Assembly: GCA_964291445.2 (NCBI GenBank)
Contig: OZ219862.1
Location: forward strand, 372,001-436,000
DNA from: JAPOXR01 sp964291445
GTDB taxonomy: Bacteria; Pseudomonadota; Alphaproteobacteria; Rhodobacterales; Rhodobacteraceae
Length of the DNA: 64,000 nt
Direction of reading: 5' to 3'
Shown here: positions 16,035 to 24,754 of the stretch, piece by piece
Position numbering within the stretch: the first letter of the stretch is position 1
Layout of the letters: each line of letters starts with the position of its first letter
Program-made: the position numbers and the translations under genes
The notes under the pieces: model-generated
The model's database searches: none
Seen by the model: only the letters and a program-made list of their open reading frames with translations
Told to the model about the DNA's origin: nothing

Positions 16035-17096
16035 TCAGGACGGGTCGGCGGCCTTTGGCGGGGCCGAGGAATGTCGCAGGATCAGCTGCACTTCGACGGA
16101 ATTGTGCATGGCCACCTCGTCGCCGTTCAGTTCGCCCAGGATATAGGAGGCGGCAGCGACACCCATTTCCTCCGCCGGGACGCTGATCGTCGTCAGCGGC
16201 GGGTTGGCGTGCATGGCAAATTCCAGATTGTCGAAGCCGGCAACGGAGATGTCGTCGGGAACCTTCATTCCCATGGCGGTGCATTCGATGAGGGCGCCCA
16301 GGGCCAGCACATCGTTTCCGCCGATGATGGCCGTTGGCGGCGGGATGTCCCGCGACAGCAGCAGTTTGCAGGCCCGCCTGCCATCGGAAATCGAGTAGGG
16401 ACACTCCACGACCATGGATTCGTCCAGCCTGATCCCGTGCTTCGAAAGTTCCTCCCGGATCCCGTCAAGCCGCATCGTCGTGCGATCATTATCCCTGGTG
16501 ATGCCGGAAATGACACAGATCCTGTCATGCCCCAGATGCACCAGGTGCCGGGCAATCCGTGCAGCCGCCGATGAATTGTCGAAGCCCACGGTCGGATGGG
16601 GTCCCTCCGGGTTGAAGGCATAGGTCTGGACGAACGGAACCTCGAAATGGCCCAGCAGGTCGTGGAGTTGCGGGCGGTGCTGGTTGCCGACCAGGATCAG
16701 TGCCTCGGCACCACGCTCGAGAAGCAGCCTGGCCTCCCGCATTTCGGCATCGAGGTCGAAATCAAAGGTGGCGATCAGGGTTGAAATCCCGGCCTCCGAT
16801 AGACTGGAATTGGCCGCGCCGACCAGCCGGGCATAGAGGGCGTAATCCAGTGTCGGGATCAGCACGCCGACCATGTGGGAGCGCTGCGAGCGCAACGCCC
16901 GTGCCGCGTGGTTGCGCACATAGCCGAGCTCGTGCATCGCCCTCTCGATCCGGAAACGCTTTTCGGGCGAGACTTTCTCCGGGCTGTTGATGGCGCGGGA
17001 TATCGTTGCCGGGGCGCAGCCGGCAAGCTTGGCCACATCGGCCAACCGCGCCCGGGAGGCGGCATCCTGAAATCGATTTTTTGACTCCGCGGTCAT
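16035..17096 (-). CDS. LacI-family transcriptional regulator
   Basis: A 353-residue repressor-type regulator. The N-terminal helix-turn-helix reads LADVAKLAGCAPATISRAINSPEKVSPEKR (residues 18-47), followed by the hinge helix NHAARALRSQRSHMVGVLIP. The periplasmic-binding-like effector domain shows TVGFDNSSAAARIARHLVHLGH, GGNDVLALGAL and PDDISVAGFDNLEFA. It is transcribed away from a TRAP transporter and galactarate dehydratase operon, so a sugar acid or its breakdown product is the probable effector. The start at 17096 follows AGGAGA. Tandem operator-like repeats lie in the 150-base gap between the two start regions, which suggests control of both itself and the transporter operon. Confidence 0.93.
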   Translation of the reverse strand: MTAESKNRFQDAASRARLADVAKLAGCAPATISRAINSPEKVSPEKRFRIERAMHELGYVRNHAARALRSQRSHMVGVLIPTLDYALYARLVGAANSSLSEAGISTLIATFDFDLDAEMREARLLLERGAEALILVGNQHRPQLHDLLGHFEVPFVQTYAFNPEGPHPTVGFDNSSAAARIARHLVHLGHDRICVISGITRDNDRTTMRLDGIREELSKHGIRLDESMVVECPYSISDGRRACKLLLSRDIPPPTAIIGGNDVLALGALIECTAMGMKVPDDISVAGFDNLEFAMHANPPLTTISVPAEEMGVAAASYILGELNGDEVAMHNSVEVQLILRHSSAPPKAADPS

Positions 17097-17122
17097 GTCA
17101 ATGGATCTCCTGCCCGGTAAAT

Positions 17123-17175
17123 CTCATGTTATCAGCCGGTTATCAACTCATGTTATCATCCGGGTATCTACCCGG
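17123..17175. promoter_or_regulatory. Tandem operator-like repeats between the LacI gene and the TRAP operon
   Basis: Two head-to-tail 24-base units occupy 17123-17146 and 17147-17170. Both start CTCATGTTATCA and continue as GCCGGTTATCAA and TCCGGGTATCTA; 20 of 24 positions match. GTTATCA therefore recurs about every 11-13 bases. An inverted repeat CCGGGTA-TC-TACCCGG overlaps the end (17160-17175). The 24-base period is close to two helical turns. Such spacing would put two dimers on one face of the DNA just upstream of the -35 box. Confidence 0.65.
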
Positions 17176-17185
17176 AAAAAATATG

Positions 17186-17214
17186 TTGACTTCGTGCTGC
17201 CAGTTTGATGAAAT
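17186..17214 (+). promoter_or_regulatory. Probable sigma-70-type promoter of the TRAP operon
   Basis: TTGACT (17186-17191), a 17-base spacer and TGAAAT (17209-17214, 4 of 6 consensus) precede the DctQ start by 35 bases. It lies directly after the operator-like repeats, the right place for repression by the LacI-type regulator. Confidence 0.5.
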
Positions 17215-17248
17215 CGATTTCACAAATTCAGACAATTTCGTGGGGGCA

Positions 17249-17752
17249 ATGTCGCATCCGGGAGACAGGCAGGATTCGAAGGCCCTGTCGGCGCTCTTGA
17301 AGCTCGCAACCGTCTCCGTCGTCGCGATTTCGGCGGTGATGGTCACTGTCACCCTTGCCCAGGTCATTTTCAGATATGTCATCTCGGCGCCGCTGCCATG
17401 GTCCGAGGAAATGGCGCGGTACTGTTTCGTGTGGATCGTGTTCCTGGGTGGTGCAATCGGCTTTTCCCGGGGCATCCATCTGGGCGTCGATCTCTTCGTC
17501 AACCTGCTTCCGGACGGGATGCGGGCCGCACTCGAGACCCTTTCCTATGCGCTCATCGCCGCCTTTGCCGCGACCGTCATTTATGCCAGCTATCCAGTCA
17601 TCAACATGAACATGTTGCAGCGATCACCGGCGCTGGGCGTGCAGATGTCGTGGATCTACATCGCCATCCCGATATCCATGTGCCTGATCTTCCTGATTTG
17701 CGCCGAACGCATGGTGTTTGCCCTTCGATCGGGCAGGGAATCGAGGGGTTAG
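17249..17752 (+). CDS. dctQ: TRAP transporter small membrane subunit (DctQ)
   Basis: A 167-residue protein with four membrane segments, the small subunit of a tripartite ATP-independent periplasmic transporter. The family core is clear: QVIFRYVISAPLPWSEEMARYCFVWIVFLGGAIGFSRGIHLGVDL, followed by NMLQRSPALGVQMSWIYIAIP. The start is ATG 17249 behind GGGGGC; the longer frame would run through the promoter. It is followed by the large subunit after 10 bases. The binding protein of the same system comes two genes later, with a peptidase-like gene in between. Confidence 0.93.
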   Translation: MSHPGDRQDSKALSALLKLATVSVVAISAVMVTVTLAQVIFRYVISAPLPWSEEMARYCFVWIVFLGGAIGFSRGIHLGVDLFVNLLPDGMRAALETLSYALIAAFAATVIYASYPVINMNMLQRSPALGVQMSWIYIAIPISMCLIFLICAERMVFALRSGRESRG

Positions 17753-17762
17753 GCGGGTCCCG

Positions 17763-19040
17763 ATGCTGACGATTCTCTTCACCGCCTTCTTCGTGTTGCT
17801 GCTGATCAACATCCCGATCGCGTTCGCTCTCGGTATCGCCGCCACCCTCACCCTCGCCTTTGACGACACGTTGCCACTCAACAGCATCGTCACCCGGGCC
17901 TTTGTAGGCGTCGATTCGTTCACGCTACTGGCGATCCCGTTTTTCATCATTGCCGGCGAGTTGATGAATGCCTGCGGCATTACCGAGCGCATCGTCAATT
18001 TCTCGAGGACGCTTGTCGGACATGTGCGCGGCGGCCTTGCCCATGTGACCATCATGTCGAACATGTTCTTCTCCGGTATCTCGGGATCGGCAACCGCCGA
18101 TGCGTCTGCACTGGGGTCCATGATGATCCCGGCGATGAAGAAGAACGGGTTCGACGCCGATTATGCAGTTGCCGTAAACGCGTCGGCCAGCGCCATGGGG
18201 CCGATCATTCCGCCCAGCATCATGATGGTGATCTATGGCTCCATCGCCAATGTCTCGATTGCACAGCTGTTCCTGGGCGGTTTCGTTCCCGGGCTGATGG
18301 TTGCGCTTGGCCTGATGATGATGGCCTACCTGATCGCCAGGAAGCGGGACTATCCTGCCCCGCCACGCTCGGAGTTGCCGCCGATACTTCCGGCATTCCG
18401 CGATGCGTTGTGGGCGCTTGCCATGCCGGTGATCATCCTCGGCGGGATTTTCTCGGGCGTGTTCACCGCAACCGAAGCCGGTGTGGTTGCCGTTGCCTAC
18501 GCCCTGGTGGTCGGAACACTTGTCTACCGGGCATTGACCTTCAGGCTCATCGCCAGGCTCCTGGTCGACGCGGCGGTCACCACTGCCGCGGCGATGTTCC
18601 TGATCGCCATGGCAACCTCCTTTGCCTGGCTCCTGGCCTGGGCCGGGTTTGGATCATCCGTGCTCGAGGTGCTTGGCGGAATATCGACAAACCCGACCAT
18701 TGCCGTCCTGCTGATACTGGTCTTCATCCTGGCCCTGGGACTCTTCATCGAAGGCATACCGGTTCTTATCATCTTCACCCCGGTGTTGCTGCCGGTCATC
18801 CACGGGCTGGGCGTCGACCCGGTGTATTTCGGCGTCATCCTCGTCATGGCGGTCGTCATCGGTTCGGTGACGCCGCCGGTCGGCATCCTCACCTATATCT
18901 GCTGTGCCATTGCCGGGATCACCATCTCGCAGGCCTTCCGCGGGCTGCTGCCATTCTGTGCGGTGCTGATCGCGGTGCTGGTTGCCGTCGCCCTGTTCCC
19001 CGCCCTTGTCATGACCATCCCGAACCTTGCCGGCCGCTAG
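17763..19040 (+). CDS. dctM: TRAP transporter large membrane subunit (DctM)
   Basis: A 425-residue protein with about twelve membrane segments. It forms the sodium- or proton-driven channel subunit of the TRAP system. Typical motifs are seen: LLAIPFFIIAGELMNACGITERIVNF, MFFSGISGSATADASALGSMMIPAMKKNGF, GPIIPPSIMMVIYG and FTATEAGVVAVAYALVVG, and near the end GSVTPPVGILTYICCAIAG. The start ATG 17763 fits the family N-terminus (LTILFTAFFVLLLINIPIAFALG). It pairs with dctQ upstream and the DctP-type gene downstream. Confidence 0.95.
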   Translation: MLTILFTAFFVLLLINIPIAFALGIAATLTLAFDDTLPLNSIVTRAFVGVDSFTLLAIPFFIIAGELMNACGITERIVNFSRTLVGHVRGGLAHVTIMSNMFFSGISGSATADASALGSMMIPAMKKNGFDADYAVAVNASASAMGPIIPPSIMMVIYGSIANVSIAQLFLGGFVPGLMVALGLMMMAYLIARKRDYPAPPRSELPPILPAFRDALWALAMPVIILGGIFSGVFTATEAGVVAVAYALVVGTLVYRALTFRLIARLLVDAAVTTAAAMFLIAMATSFAWLLAWAGFGSSVLEVLGGISTNPTIAVLLILVFILALGLFIEGIPVLIIFTPVLLPVIHGLGVDPVYFGVILVMAVVIGSVTPPVGILTYICCAIAGITISQAFRGLLPFCAVLIAVLVAVALFPALVMTIPNLAGR

Positions 19041-19067
19041 CATCGATCTGGAAGAAGGAATTTCGCC

Positions 19068-20225
19068 TTGGCAATAACAGTTGACGAGTTACAGCAACGA
19101 ACCGACAATCTCAGATGCAGGATGCGGTCCGACGGGTATGACGCGCTTGTCATCTATTCGGATGAGTATCGCTCCGGTCATTCGACCTACGTAACCAATT
19201 ACAAGCCGATCAATGTCATCGAGGAATCGCCGCAACTGGTGATCATGGTCGGCGACCTGGCGCCGGTTGTACTGCTGGGCCGGCTTAACGCCTATGCAGC
19301 CAGGGACAATTGCTGGATCGACGATGTGCGCGGCATTCACCGGCCCTATGCCGACCTGCCGGATATCTTTGCCTCGATTGCCGGCCGGGCGAGCAGGATC
19401 GGCATCGTCGGCAAGAACATCATGCCGGTGGAAATCTACGAGCAGATTGGCGACGCCCTGCCCGGGGCGGCGTTCGAGTCGCGCGACGACATCATGCTTG
19501 ACCTGCGCAAGATCAAGTCGAAGGCCGAAATCGCGCTGATGTCGCGTGCCGCCGAGATCAACGATGCGGTTCTCAGGGCAGCGGCACGGGCCATCGAGAT
19601 CGGAATGACCGAGATCCAGGTGGCGGGACTGGCCGAGAGCATCGCCCGGCAGTTGAATGCCGACATTGGCTCGGCCACCGTGGTCATGTCGGGGCCAAAC
19701 ACCAACTACCCGGCATGGCGAGCCACGGATCGCAGGATCGAGCCGGGTGAGTTCGTCATGCTGGACTTCAACCCGGCCGTGAACCACTACTGCAATGATG
19801 GCGGCATAACGGTCCTGATGCCGGGCGCAGATCCCGAACAGGAACGGGCGCTGGTCGTTGGCCACCGGGCGCTGAAGACGGTCATACCAACCATTCGCCC
19901 CGGTATTACCGCTCGCTCGATCTTCGATTCCCTGCTCGGCGAGTTGGAGCCACACGGGCTTTCGGACAATTTCACGCCATATGCAAAGGGGCTCCGCGGC
20001 GTCGGGCACGCCGTTGGCCTGGATGTCGTCGAGCCGCCCAATCTCAGCTCCGACAGCGACTTTGAACTGGAGGCAGGCATGACACTGGCGGTCAAGCTCG
20101 ACCTTCACAACCTGGTCGGTGGCGGCTACCGCATCGAGGTGGTGGTCGCGGTAACCGCCGACGGGGTGCGTCCATTGAACAAGCTGGTTCTCGAGGAACC
20201 GGACGATTTTGCCGTGCGCCGCTGA
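19068..20225 (+). CDS. M24 (creatinase/aminopeptidase P) family protein
   Basis: A 385-residue pita-bread-fold protein with an N-terminal creatinase-type domain (GYDALVIYSDEYRSGHSTYVTNYKP) and the M24 catalytic domain. Aspartate ligands are plausible in VMLDFNPAVNHYCNDGG, the His in GLRGVGHAVGLDVVEPP, and a final Glu in GYRIEVVVAV. The usual fourth segment (TIEPG with a Glu ligand) reads AVKLDLHN instead, so a full two-metal peptidase site is doubtful. Some family members such as creatinase work without metal. It starts at TTG 19068 behind AAGGA. Its position inside a TRAP operon before the binding protein suggests a hydrolase for the imported compound, not a general peptidase. Confidence 0.85.
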   Translation: MAITVDELQQRTDNLRCRMRSDGYDALVIYSDEYRSGHSTYVTNYKPINVIEESPQLVIMVGDLAPVVLLGRLNAYAARDNCWIDDVRGIHRPYADLPDIFASIAGRASRIGIVGKNIMPVEIYEQIGDALPGAAFESRDDIMLDLRKIKSKAEIALMSRAAEINDAVLRAAARAIEIGMTEIQVAGLAESIARQLNADIGSATVVMSGPNTNYPAWRATDRRIEPGEFVMLDFNPAVNHYCNDGGITVLMPGADPEQERALVVGHRALKTVIPTIRPGITARSIFDSLLGELEPHGLSDNFTPYAKGLRGVGHAVGLDVVEPPNLSSDSDFELEAGMTLAVKLDLHNLVGGGYRIEVVVAVTADGVRPLNKLVLEEPDDFAVRR

Positions 20226-20325
20226 CTGGCACACGGCACCATGATCCGAACCCGCAGGGGGAGGAGAGCCCTCGGTCATTGCAGGGCAGAAAGAAAGGCA
20301 TAAATTCCAGGAAAGGAGGAATATC

Positions 20326-21312
20326 ATGCTTGATCGACGAAGACTGTTTCTGGGTATTGGCGGGGCATCTGCCTTGCTGTTGGGAACGTTTGCACAACCA
20401 GTGCTTGCGGCAGACACGACAATCCGGGTGGCTTCGGTCACGGGGCCGGCCCACCACCACAATGTTGCACTGCGCTGGTTTGCCGACCGCGTGGCTGCCC
20501 GCGAGGCGGGCCTGACAATCGAGGTCCTGGACGGAGCGCAGCTGGGAGGTGAGCGGGATTACATCGAGGGCATGATGCTTGGCAGCATCCAGATGGCCCA
20601 GGTATCCACGGCGCCTGTCAGCGGTTTCGTGCCGCAATTCGACCTGTTCAGCCTGCCGTACCTGATCCGCGACACGGATCACTTCAAGGCCGTCGTGACC
20701 GGCCCTGTCGGCGACAAATTCGCCGAACTGGCCGAAGAGCGGGGGCTGAAGATTCTTGCCTGGTTCGACAACGGCTATCGCAACGTCTTCAACAAGGTGC
20801 GTCCGATCGTCACGCCCGACGATCTCGATGGCCTGAAGATTCGCGTGATGGAGAGCCCGCTGATGGTGAACACCGTGAACGCCATGGGCGGCTCGGCAAC
20901 CCCGATGTCGTACAGCGAGCTCTACACCGCCCTTGAACAGGGCGTGCTCGATGGCGGCGAGAATGCGGCTGGCAACGTCCTCAATGACAGGTTCTACGAG
21001 GTGAGCGGCTACTTCTCGATGACGCAACATTTCCGGCCGCCGGGGATCGTTGCCATCAGCCTGAACACCTGGAACGGGTTGACCGACGACCAGCAGGCCG
21101 TGCTGACGGAAGAGGCGGCCGCGCTGCAGGATTACGAGATCGAGCTGACCTCGGAAGTGGGTGCAGCCGCGCTTGAGGAGCTGAAGGCCAAGGGCATGCA
21201 GGTCAACGACGCCGATGTCGCCGCCTTCCGCGACCGGATGGGTCCGGTCTACGAGGATTTCATTGCCAAACAGGGCGGCGAACTCCTCGAGATGGTCCAG
21301 AACACCCAGTAG
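20326..21312 (+). CDS. dctP: TRAP transporter substrate-binding protein (DctP)
   Basis: A 328-residue periplasmic receptor. The signal peptide has a twin-arginine-like start (DRRRLFLG) and would be cut after AQPVLA. The mature part shows the DctP fold: QLGGERDYIEGMMLGSIQMAQ, FDLFSLPYLIRDTDHF, LDGLKIRVMESPLMVNTVNAMGGSATPMSYSELYTALEQGVLDGGE. In this family the Arg of LKIRV binds the substrate carboxylate, so the ligand is an organic or sugar acid. AAGGAGG precedes the ATG. It is followed by a strong hairpin at 21326, probably the end of this transcript. Confidence 0.95.
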   Translation: MLDRRRLFLGIGGASALLLGTFAQPVLAADTTIRVASVTGPAHHHNVALRWFADRVAAREAGLTIEVLDGAQLGGERDYIEGMMLGSIQMAQVSTAPVSGFVPQFDLFSLPYLIRDTDHFKAVVTGPVGDKFAELAEERGLKILAWFDNGYRNVFNKVRPIVTPDDLDGLKIRVMESPLMVNTVNAMGGSATPMSYSELYTALEQGVLDGGENAAGNVLNDRFYEVSGYFSMTQHFRPPGIVAISLNTWNGLTDDQQAVLTEEAAALQDYEIELTSEVGAAALEELKAKGMQVNDADVAAFRDRMGPVYEDFIAKQGGELLEMVQNTQ

Positions 21313-21325
21313 GGACAAATCCCGT

Positions 21326-21350
21326 GCGGGCGGAGCATCGTTCCGCCCGC
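21326..21350 (+). terminator. Hairpin after dctP
   Basis: GCGGGCGGA (21326-21334) and TCCGCCCGC (21342-21350) form a perfect nine-pair, GC-rich stem around a seven-base loop, 14 bases after the dctP stop. No T run follows, so it may act as a processing or attenuation structure in place of full termination. Confidence 0.55.
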
Positions 21351-21686
21351 ATGACTCCCGGGGCCTTCCAGGCTGCGAGCGGACCGACACCCGGTTGACA
21401 AACCCGGCCTCACCACGATTGTCATCCTGGAAGCCGAAAGCCGGTCTGCCACCGGGCGCACGAATCGCCAGGCCTTGAATGGCGTATCCCGCGGCCGAGA
21501 CTCGAGGCTCGCTTGCGCCCCTTGCGTTCCTCGAATTGATTGGAGGGATATCATGCCCCCTGCCCTCGTCGGCGTTTCCGGGATCGCCCGTCACCGGCCA
21601 GGGCGCACGGATCGATGGCAGGGCATGTCACTGCCCGCACCACGCCGGCCTCCGGACGCCATGCCGAGTTCAACCCGGAGCACCAG
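21351..21686. other. intergenic stretch before garD, no gene seen
   Basis: About 340 bases between the dctP hairpin and galactarate dehydratase. No reading frame here resembles a protein family, and no obvious promoter was found. The CCCGGAG ahead of the garD ATG is the only clear signal. Confidence 0.5.
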
Positions 21687-23288
21687 ATGATTTCCCCGCC
21701 TCGCCTGATCAGGATCAATGCCGGTGACACCGTTGCCGTGGTTGCCAATGATGGCGGGTTGCCCGAAGGGACGGTGATTGACGGCCTTTCTCTTCGCCAG
21801 CACATTCCGCAGGCACACAAGGTTGCGCTGACCAGGCACGAAGCCGGCGATCCGGTGCGGCGCTACGGCGCGGTCATTGGCCATGCAGGCGCAACCATCC
21901 TGGCCGGCGACCGGGTCGATGAGACCAATCTCGAACTGCCCCCGGCCCCGAAGCTGGAGGAGCTTCCTGCCGCCGTCGGCATCGCCGGGGAGATCGAACC
22001 GCTGGAGGGGTTCACCTTCCAGGGCTTCAGGAATGGTGATGGAAGCGTTGGCACCCGAAACATCCTGGCGATCACCAACACCGTGCAATGTGTCTCGGGA
22101 ATCGTTGCACATGCGGTCACGCGAATCCGCCAGGAATTGCTGCCGCGCTATCACAATGTTGATGACGTCATTGCCCTTGACCACACCTATGGTTGTGGCG
22201 TTGCCATCGATGCCCCCGGGGCCGCAATTCCGATCCGCACCCTGCACAACATTGCCCGCAATCCCAATCTTGCCGGCTCCACCATGGTCGTAAGCCTGGG
22301 ATGCGAAAAACTGCAACCGTCGCGACTGTTCCCGGACAGTTTCGTCAGCCCCGCAGGCGGCAACGGCGTGCAATTCCTCCCCGAAAGCCCCGGCATTCAT
22401 GCAGGTGGCGGCGGGCCGCAAACCGCCCCGGTCAGCCTTGTCACCCTGCAGGACCGCACGCATGTCGGTTTCGAGTCGATGATCGCGTCCATCCTGCGTC
22501 AGGCAGAACGGCACCTGGACCGGCTAGACCGCCGACACCGGGAGACCTGCCCTGCCTCCGATCTTGTCGTCGGCCTCCAATGCGGCGGCAGCGATGCCCT
22601 GTCGGGCATAACCGCCAACCCTGCCCTCGGCCACGCGGCAGATTTGGTCGTTCGTGCCGGCGGGACCGTGCTGTTCTCCGAGGTCTCTGAAGTTCGCGAC
22701 GGCGTCGATCAACTGACCCGCCGCACCGCATCGGACATCATCGCCAGTGAATTGGTACAGCAACTGGATTGGTATGATCGCTACCTGGCCCGCGGCCACG
22801 CGGACCGCAGCGCCAACACCACGCCCGGCAACAGGACGGGTGGGCTGTCGAACGTGGTCGAAAAAGCAATGGGCTCGATCATCAAATCCGGCTCCATGCC
22901 GATCAGCGGTGTTGTGCCGCCCGGTGAGCGTGCCCGGCAAACCGGCCTGCTGTTCGCCGCAACACCGGCGTCGGATTTCATCTGCGGCACGCTGCAACTT
23001 GCCGCCGGCATGAATGTTCATGTCTTCACCACCGGCCGGGGCACGCCCTACGGTCTGGCAGAGGTGCCGGTCATCAAGGTGGCGACACGGACCGATTTGG
23101 CGCGACGCTGGCACGACCTCATGGACATTGATGCAGGCCGGATCATCTCGGCCGGTGAAACCATTGAAAACATGGGGCAATCGATATTTGACTGCATCCT
23201 TGCCGTGGCCAGCGGCAACAGGACCTGCTCAGAGCGCCTCGGACTCTGCAATCAACTGACCCTGTTCAATCCGGGACCAGTCACATAG
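21687..23288 (+). CDS. garD: Galactarate dehydratase
   Basis: A 533-residue enzyme that dehydrates D-galactarate (mucate) to 5-keto-4-deoxy-D-glucarate. It matches E. coli GarD along its whole length. The N-terminal SAF-like domain reads INAGDTVAVVANDGGLPEGT. FRNGDGSVGTRNILAITNTVQC, DHTYGCGVAIDAPGAAIPIRTLHNIARNPN and VSLGCEKLQPSRL follow. Further on are ETCPASDLVVGLQCGGSDALSGITANPA, GGLSNVVEKAMGSIIKSG and TTGRGTPYG. The cysteines and histidine of the iron site are present. The start is ATG 21687, with GGAG seven bases upstream. Lying after a LacI-controlled TRAP system, it indicates galactarate or glucarate uptake and catabolism. The aldolase and tartronate semialdehyde reductase of that pathway are not adjacent. 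Confidence 0.93.
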   Translation: MISPPRLIRINAGDTVAVVANDGGLPEGTVIDGLSLRQHIPQAHKVALTRHEAGDPVRRYGAVIGHAGATILAGDRVDETNLELPPAPKLEELPAAVGIAGEIEPLEGFTFQGFRNGDGSVGTRNILAITNTVQCVSGIVAHAVTRIRQELLPRYHNVDDVIALDHTYGCGVAIDAPGAAIPIRTLHNIARNPNLAGSTMVVSLGCEKLQPSRLFPDSFVSPAGGNGVQFLPESPGIHAGGGGPQTAPVSLVTLQDRTHVGFESMIASILRQAERHLDRLDRRHRETCPASDLVVGLQCGGSDALSGITANPALGHAADLVVRAGGTVLFSEVSEVRDGVDQLTRRTASDIIASELVQQLDWYDRYLARGHADRSANTTPGNRTGGLSNVVEKAMGSIIKSGSMPISGVVPPGERARQTGLLFAATPASDFICGTLQLAAGMNVHVFTTGRGTPYGLAEVPVIKVATRTDLARRWHDLMDIDAGRIISAGETIENMGQSIFDCILAVASGNRTCSERLGLCNQLTLFNPGPVT

Positions 23289-23638
23289 GGCGCTCATGCT
23301 GGCACCGGGTCGTGGGCAGGCGATGTCCTGATGTCAAACCTGCAGGTTCGGATCAAGGCATGGTGAGACTCAGCATGACAGATGAGGGGAGTGAATTCCC
23401 GATGGATCGCGATCTGATACTGCATTGAAATTGCACGATCATGGCACCATCGCCGGGTCCCGGCCCAGGCCTTCATTGCCAGGGCGGCCTCCAGCCCGCC
23501 GACCACCCGCCACCTGATTGACAGGATCATGATGGATGCGATGCCGCACCGGCCGCAGGCGTCGTTTCGGTTTGCTGCCCGGTTCGTGACTCGCTACCCT
23601 CGGGGCCTGTCCAGGGTCCCGAAGAGGCATCAAGGTCA
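23289..23638. other. intergenic stretch after garD, no gene seen
   Basis: 350 bases with no frame that resembles a protein family on either strand and no recognisable RNA. It separates the galactarate locus from the hydroxylase gene. Confidence 0.5.
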
Positions 23639-24631
23639 ATGCAGGACGGCACGCAACGCACCGATCCACGCCTTCCGGGCTGGCACCATGTGCCGGAGGT
23701 GCCGATCGAGGCGTCGCCGTTTTTCAGCTGGCCGCCGGATCCGCGGCGGATGGTGGGCTGGATCGCGGCGCGTTGGTTCAGGCTTGCCGAGAATTCGATC
23801 CTGACCGTCCTGGCGCTGGTCTGCTGGCTTTGGCTGCAACCTTCACTTGAGGTGACAAGGTCGCTCTCCTGGGACTGGATCGGCGCACTCCTGCTGCGGA
23901 ACCTGGTCTTGATGACCATTGTCGCCGGCGGGCTGCACTGGTTCTTCTACCGGGCCAGGCGGCAGGGAAACCGGCTCAAATTCGATCGGCGTGAGTTGAT
24001 GGTGAAGAATCGCCAGTTCACCTTCGGCGGACAGGTTCGCGACAACATGTTCTGGACGCTGACCAGCGGGGTCGGAACTTGGACCGGCTACGAGGTTCTG
24101 GTGTTTTGGATGATGGCAAACGGATGGGCGCCGGTGCTGACCTGGTCCGGCAACCCGGTATGGTTCGTGGCCCTCTTCCTGCTGACGCCGGTCTGGATCT
24201 CGCTGCATTTCTACTGGATCCACCGGGCGTTGCACTGGGGTCCGCTCTACCGGCTGGCGCATTCCCTGCATCATCGCAACATCAATGTCGGCCCGTGGTC
24301 GGGATTGTCGATGCACCCGGTCGAGCATGTCCTGTTCTTCAGTTCCATCCTCATACATCTCGTGGTGCCGGCTGGTCCGGTGCATATCCTGTTTCACATG
24401 CAGCACCAGGCGCTCACCGCCGCCACCTCCCATACCGGATTCGAAAATCTCCTGGTGCGGGACCGAAGGCAACTGGCGCTCGGGACGTTTCACCACCAGA
24501 TGCATCATCGATATTTCGAGGTCAATTACGGCAACCTCGAGATTCCGTGGGACAGGTGGTTCGGCACCTTCCACGACGGGACGTCCGATGCCCATGAAAG
24601 GCTCAGGAGCAGGCGGCGGCGTCGAGGCTGA
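23639..24631 (+). CDS. Fatty acid hydroxylase / sterol desaturase family protein
   Basis: A 330-residue membrane di-iron enzyme. After four or so hydrophobic segments come the histidine clusters of the family: HFYWIHRALHW, HSLHHRN, SMHPVEHVLFF and TFHHQMHHRYFEVNYGN. These would coordinate two irons in the cytoplasmic face of the membrane and hydroxylate or desaturate a lipid. The ending IPWDRWFGTFHDGT is typical. The ATG at 23639 gives the usual length, although the ribosome site is poor. It stands alone, convergent with cimA, so the lipid substrate cannot be inferred from context. Confidence 0.9.
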   Translation: MQDGTQRTDPRLPGWHHVPEVPIEASPFFSWPPDPRRMVGWIAARWFRLAENSILTVLALVCWLWLQPSLEVTRSLSWDWIGALLLRNLVLMTIVAGGLHWFFYRARRQGNRLKFDRRELMVKNRQFTFGGQVRDNMFWTLTSGVGTWTGYEVLVFWMMANGWAPVLTWSGNPVWFVALFLLTPVWISLHFYWIHRALHWGPLYRLAHSLHHRNINVGPWSGLSMHPVEHVLFFSSILIHLVVPAGPVHILFHMQHQALTAATSHTGFENLLVRDRRQLALGTFHHQMHHRYFEVNYGNLEIPWDRWFGTFHDGTSDAHERLRSRRRRRG

Positions 24632-24754
24632 CGTCATCCCCCGTGGGGAAATTTCCGGTCCCGCCACGGTCGTTGCCGCCTCGCCCGACCACGACGTCGG
24701 ATGGCGGATGGCGGGCCCCTGCCCGTCCTGGCCGCATGCCCGGCCAGGCCCTGT

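Noticed and set aside
20092..21594. A 500-codon minus-strand frame opposite dctP
   Set aside because: The plus strand carries a clear TRAP binding protein with a signal peptide. The antisense reading has no recognisable domain.
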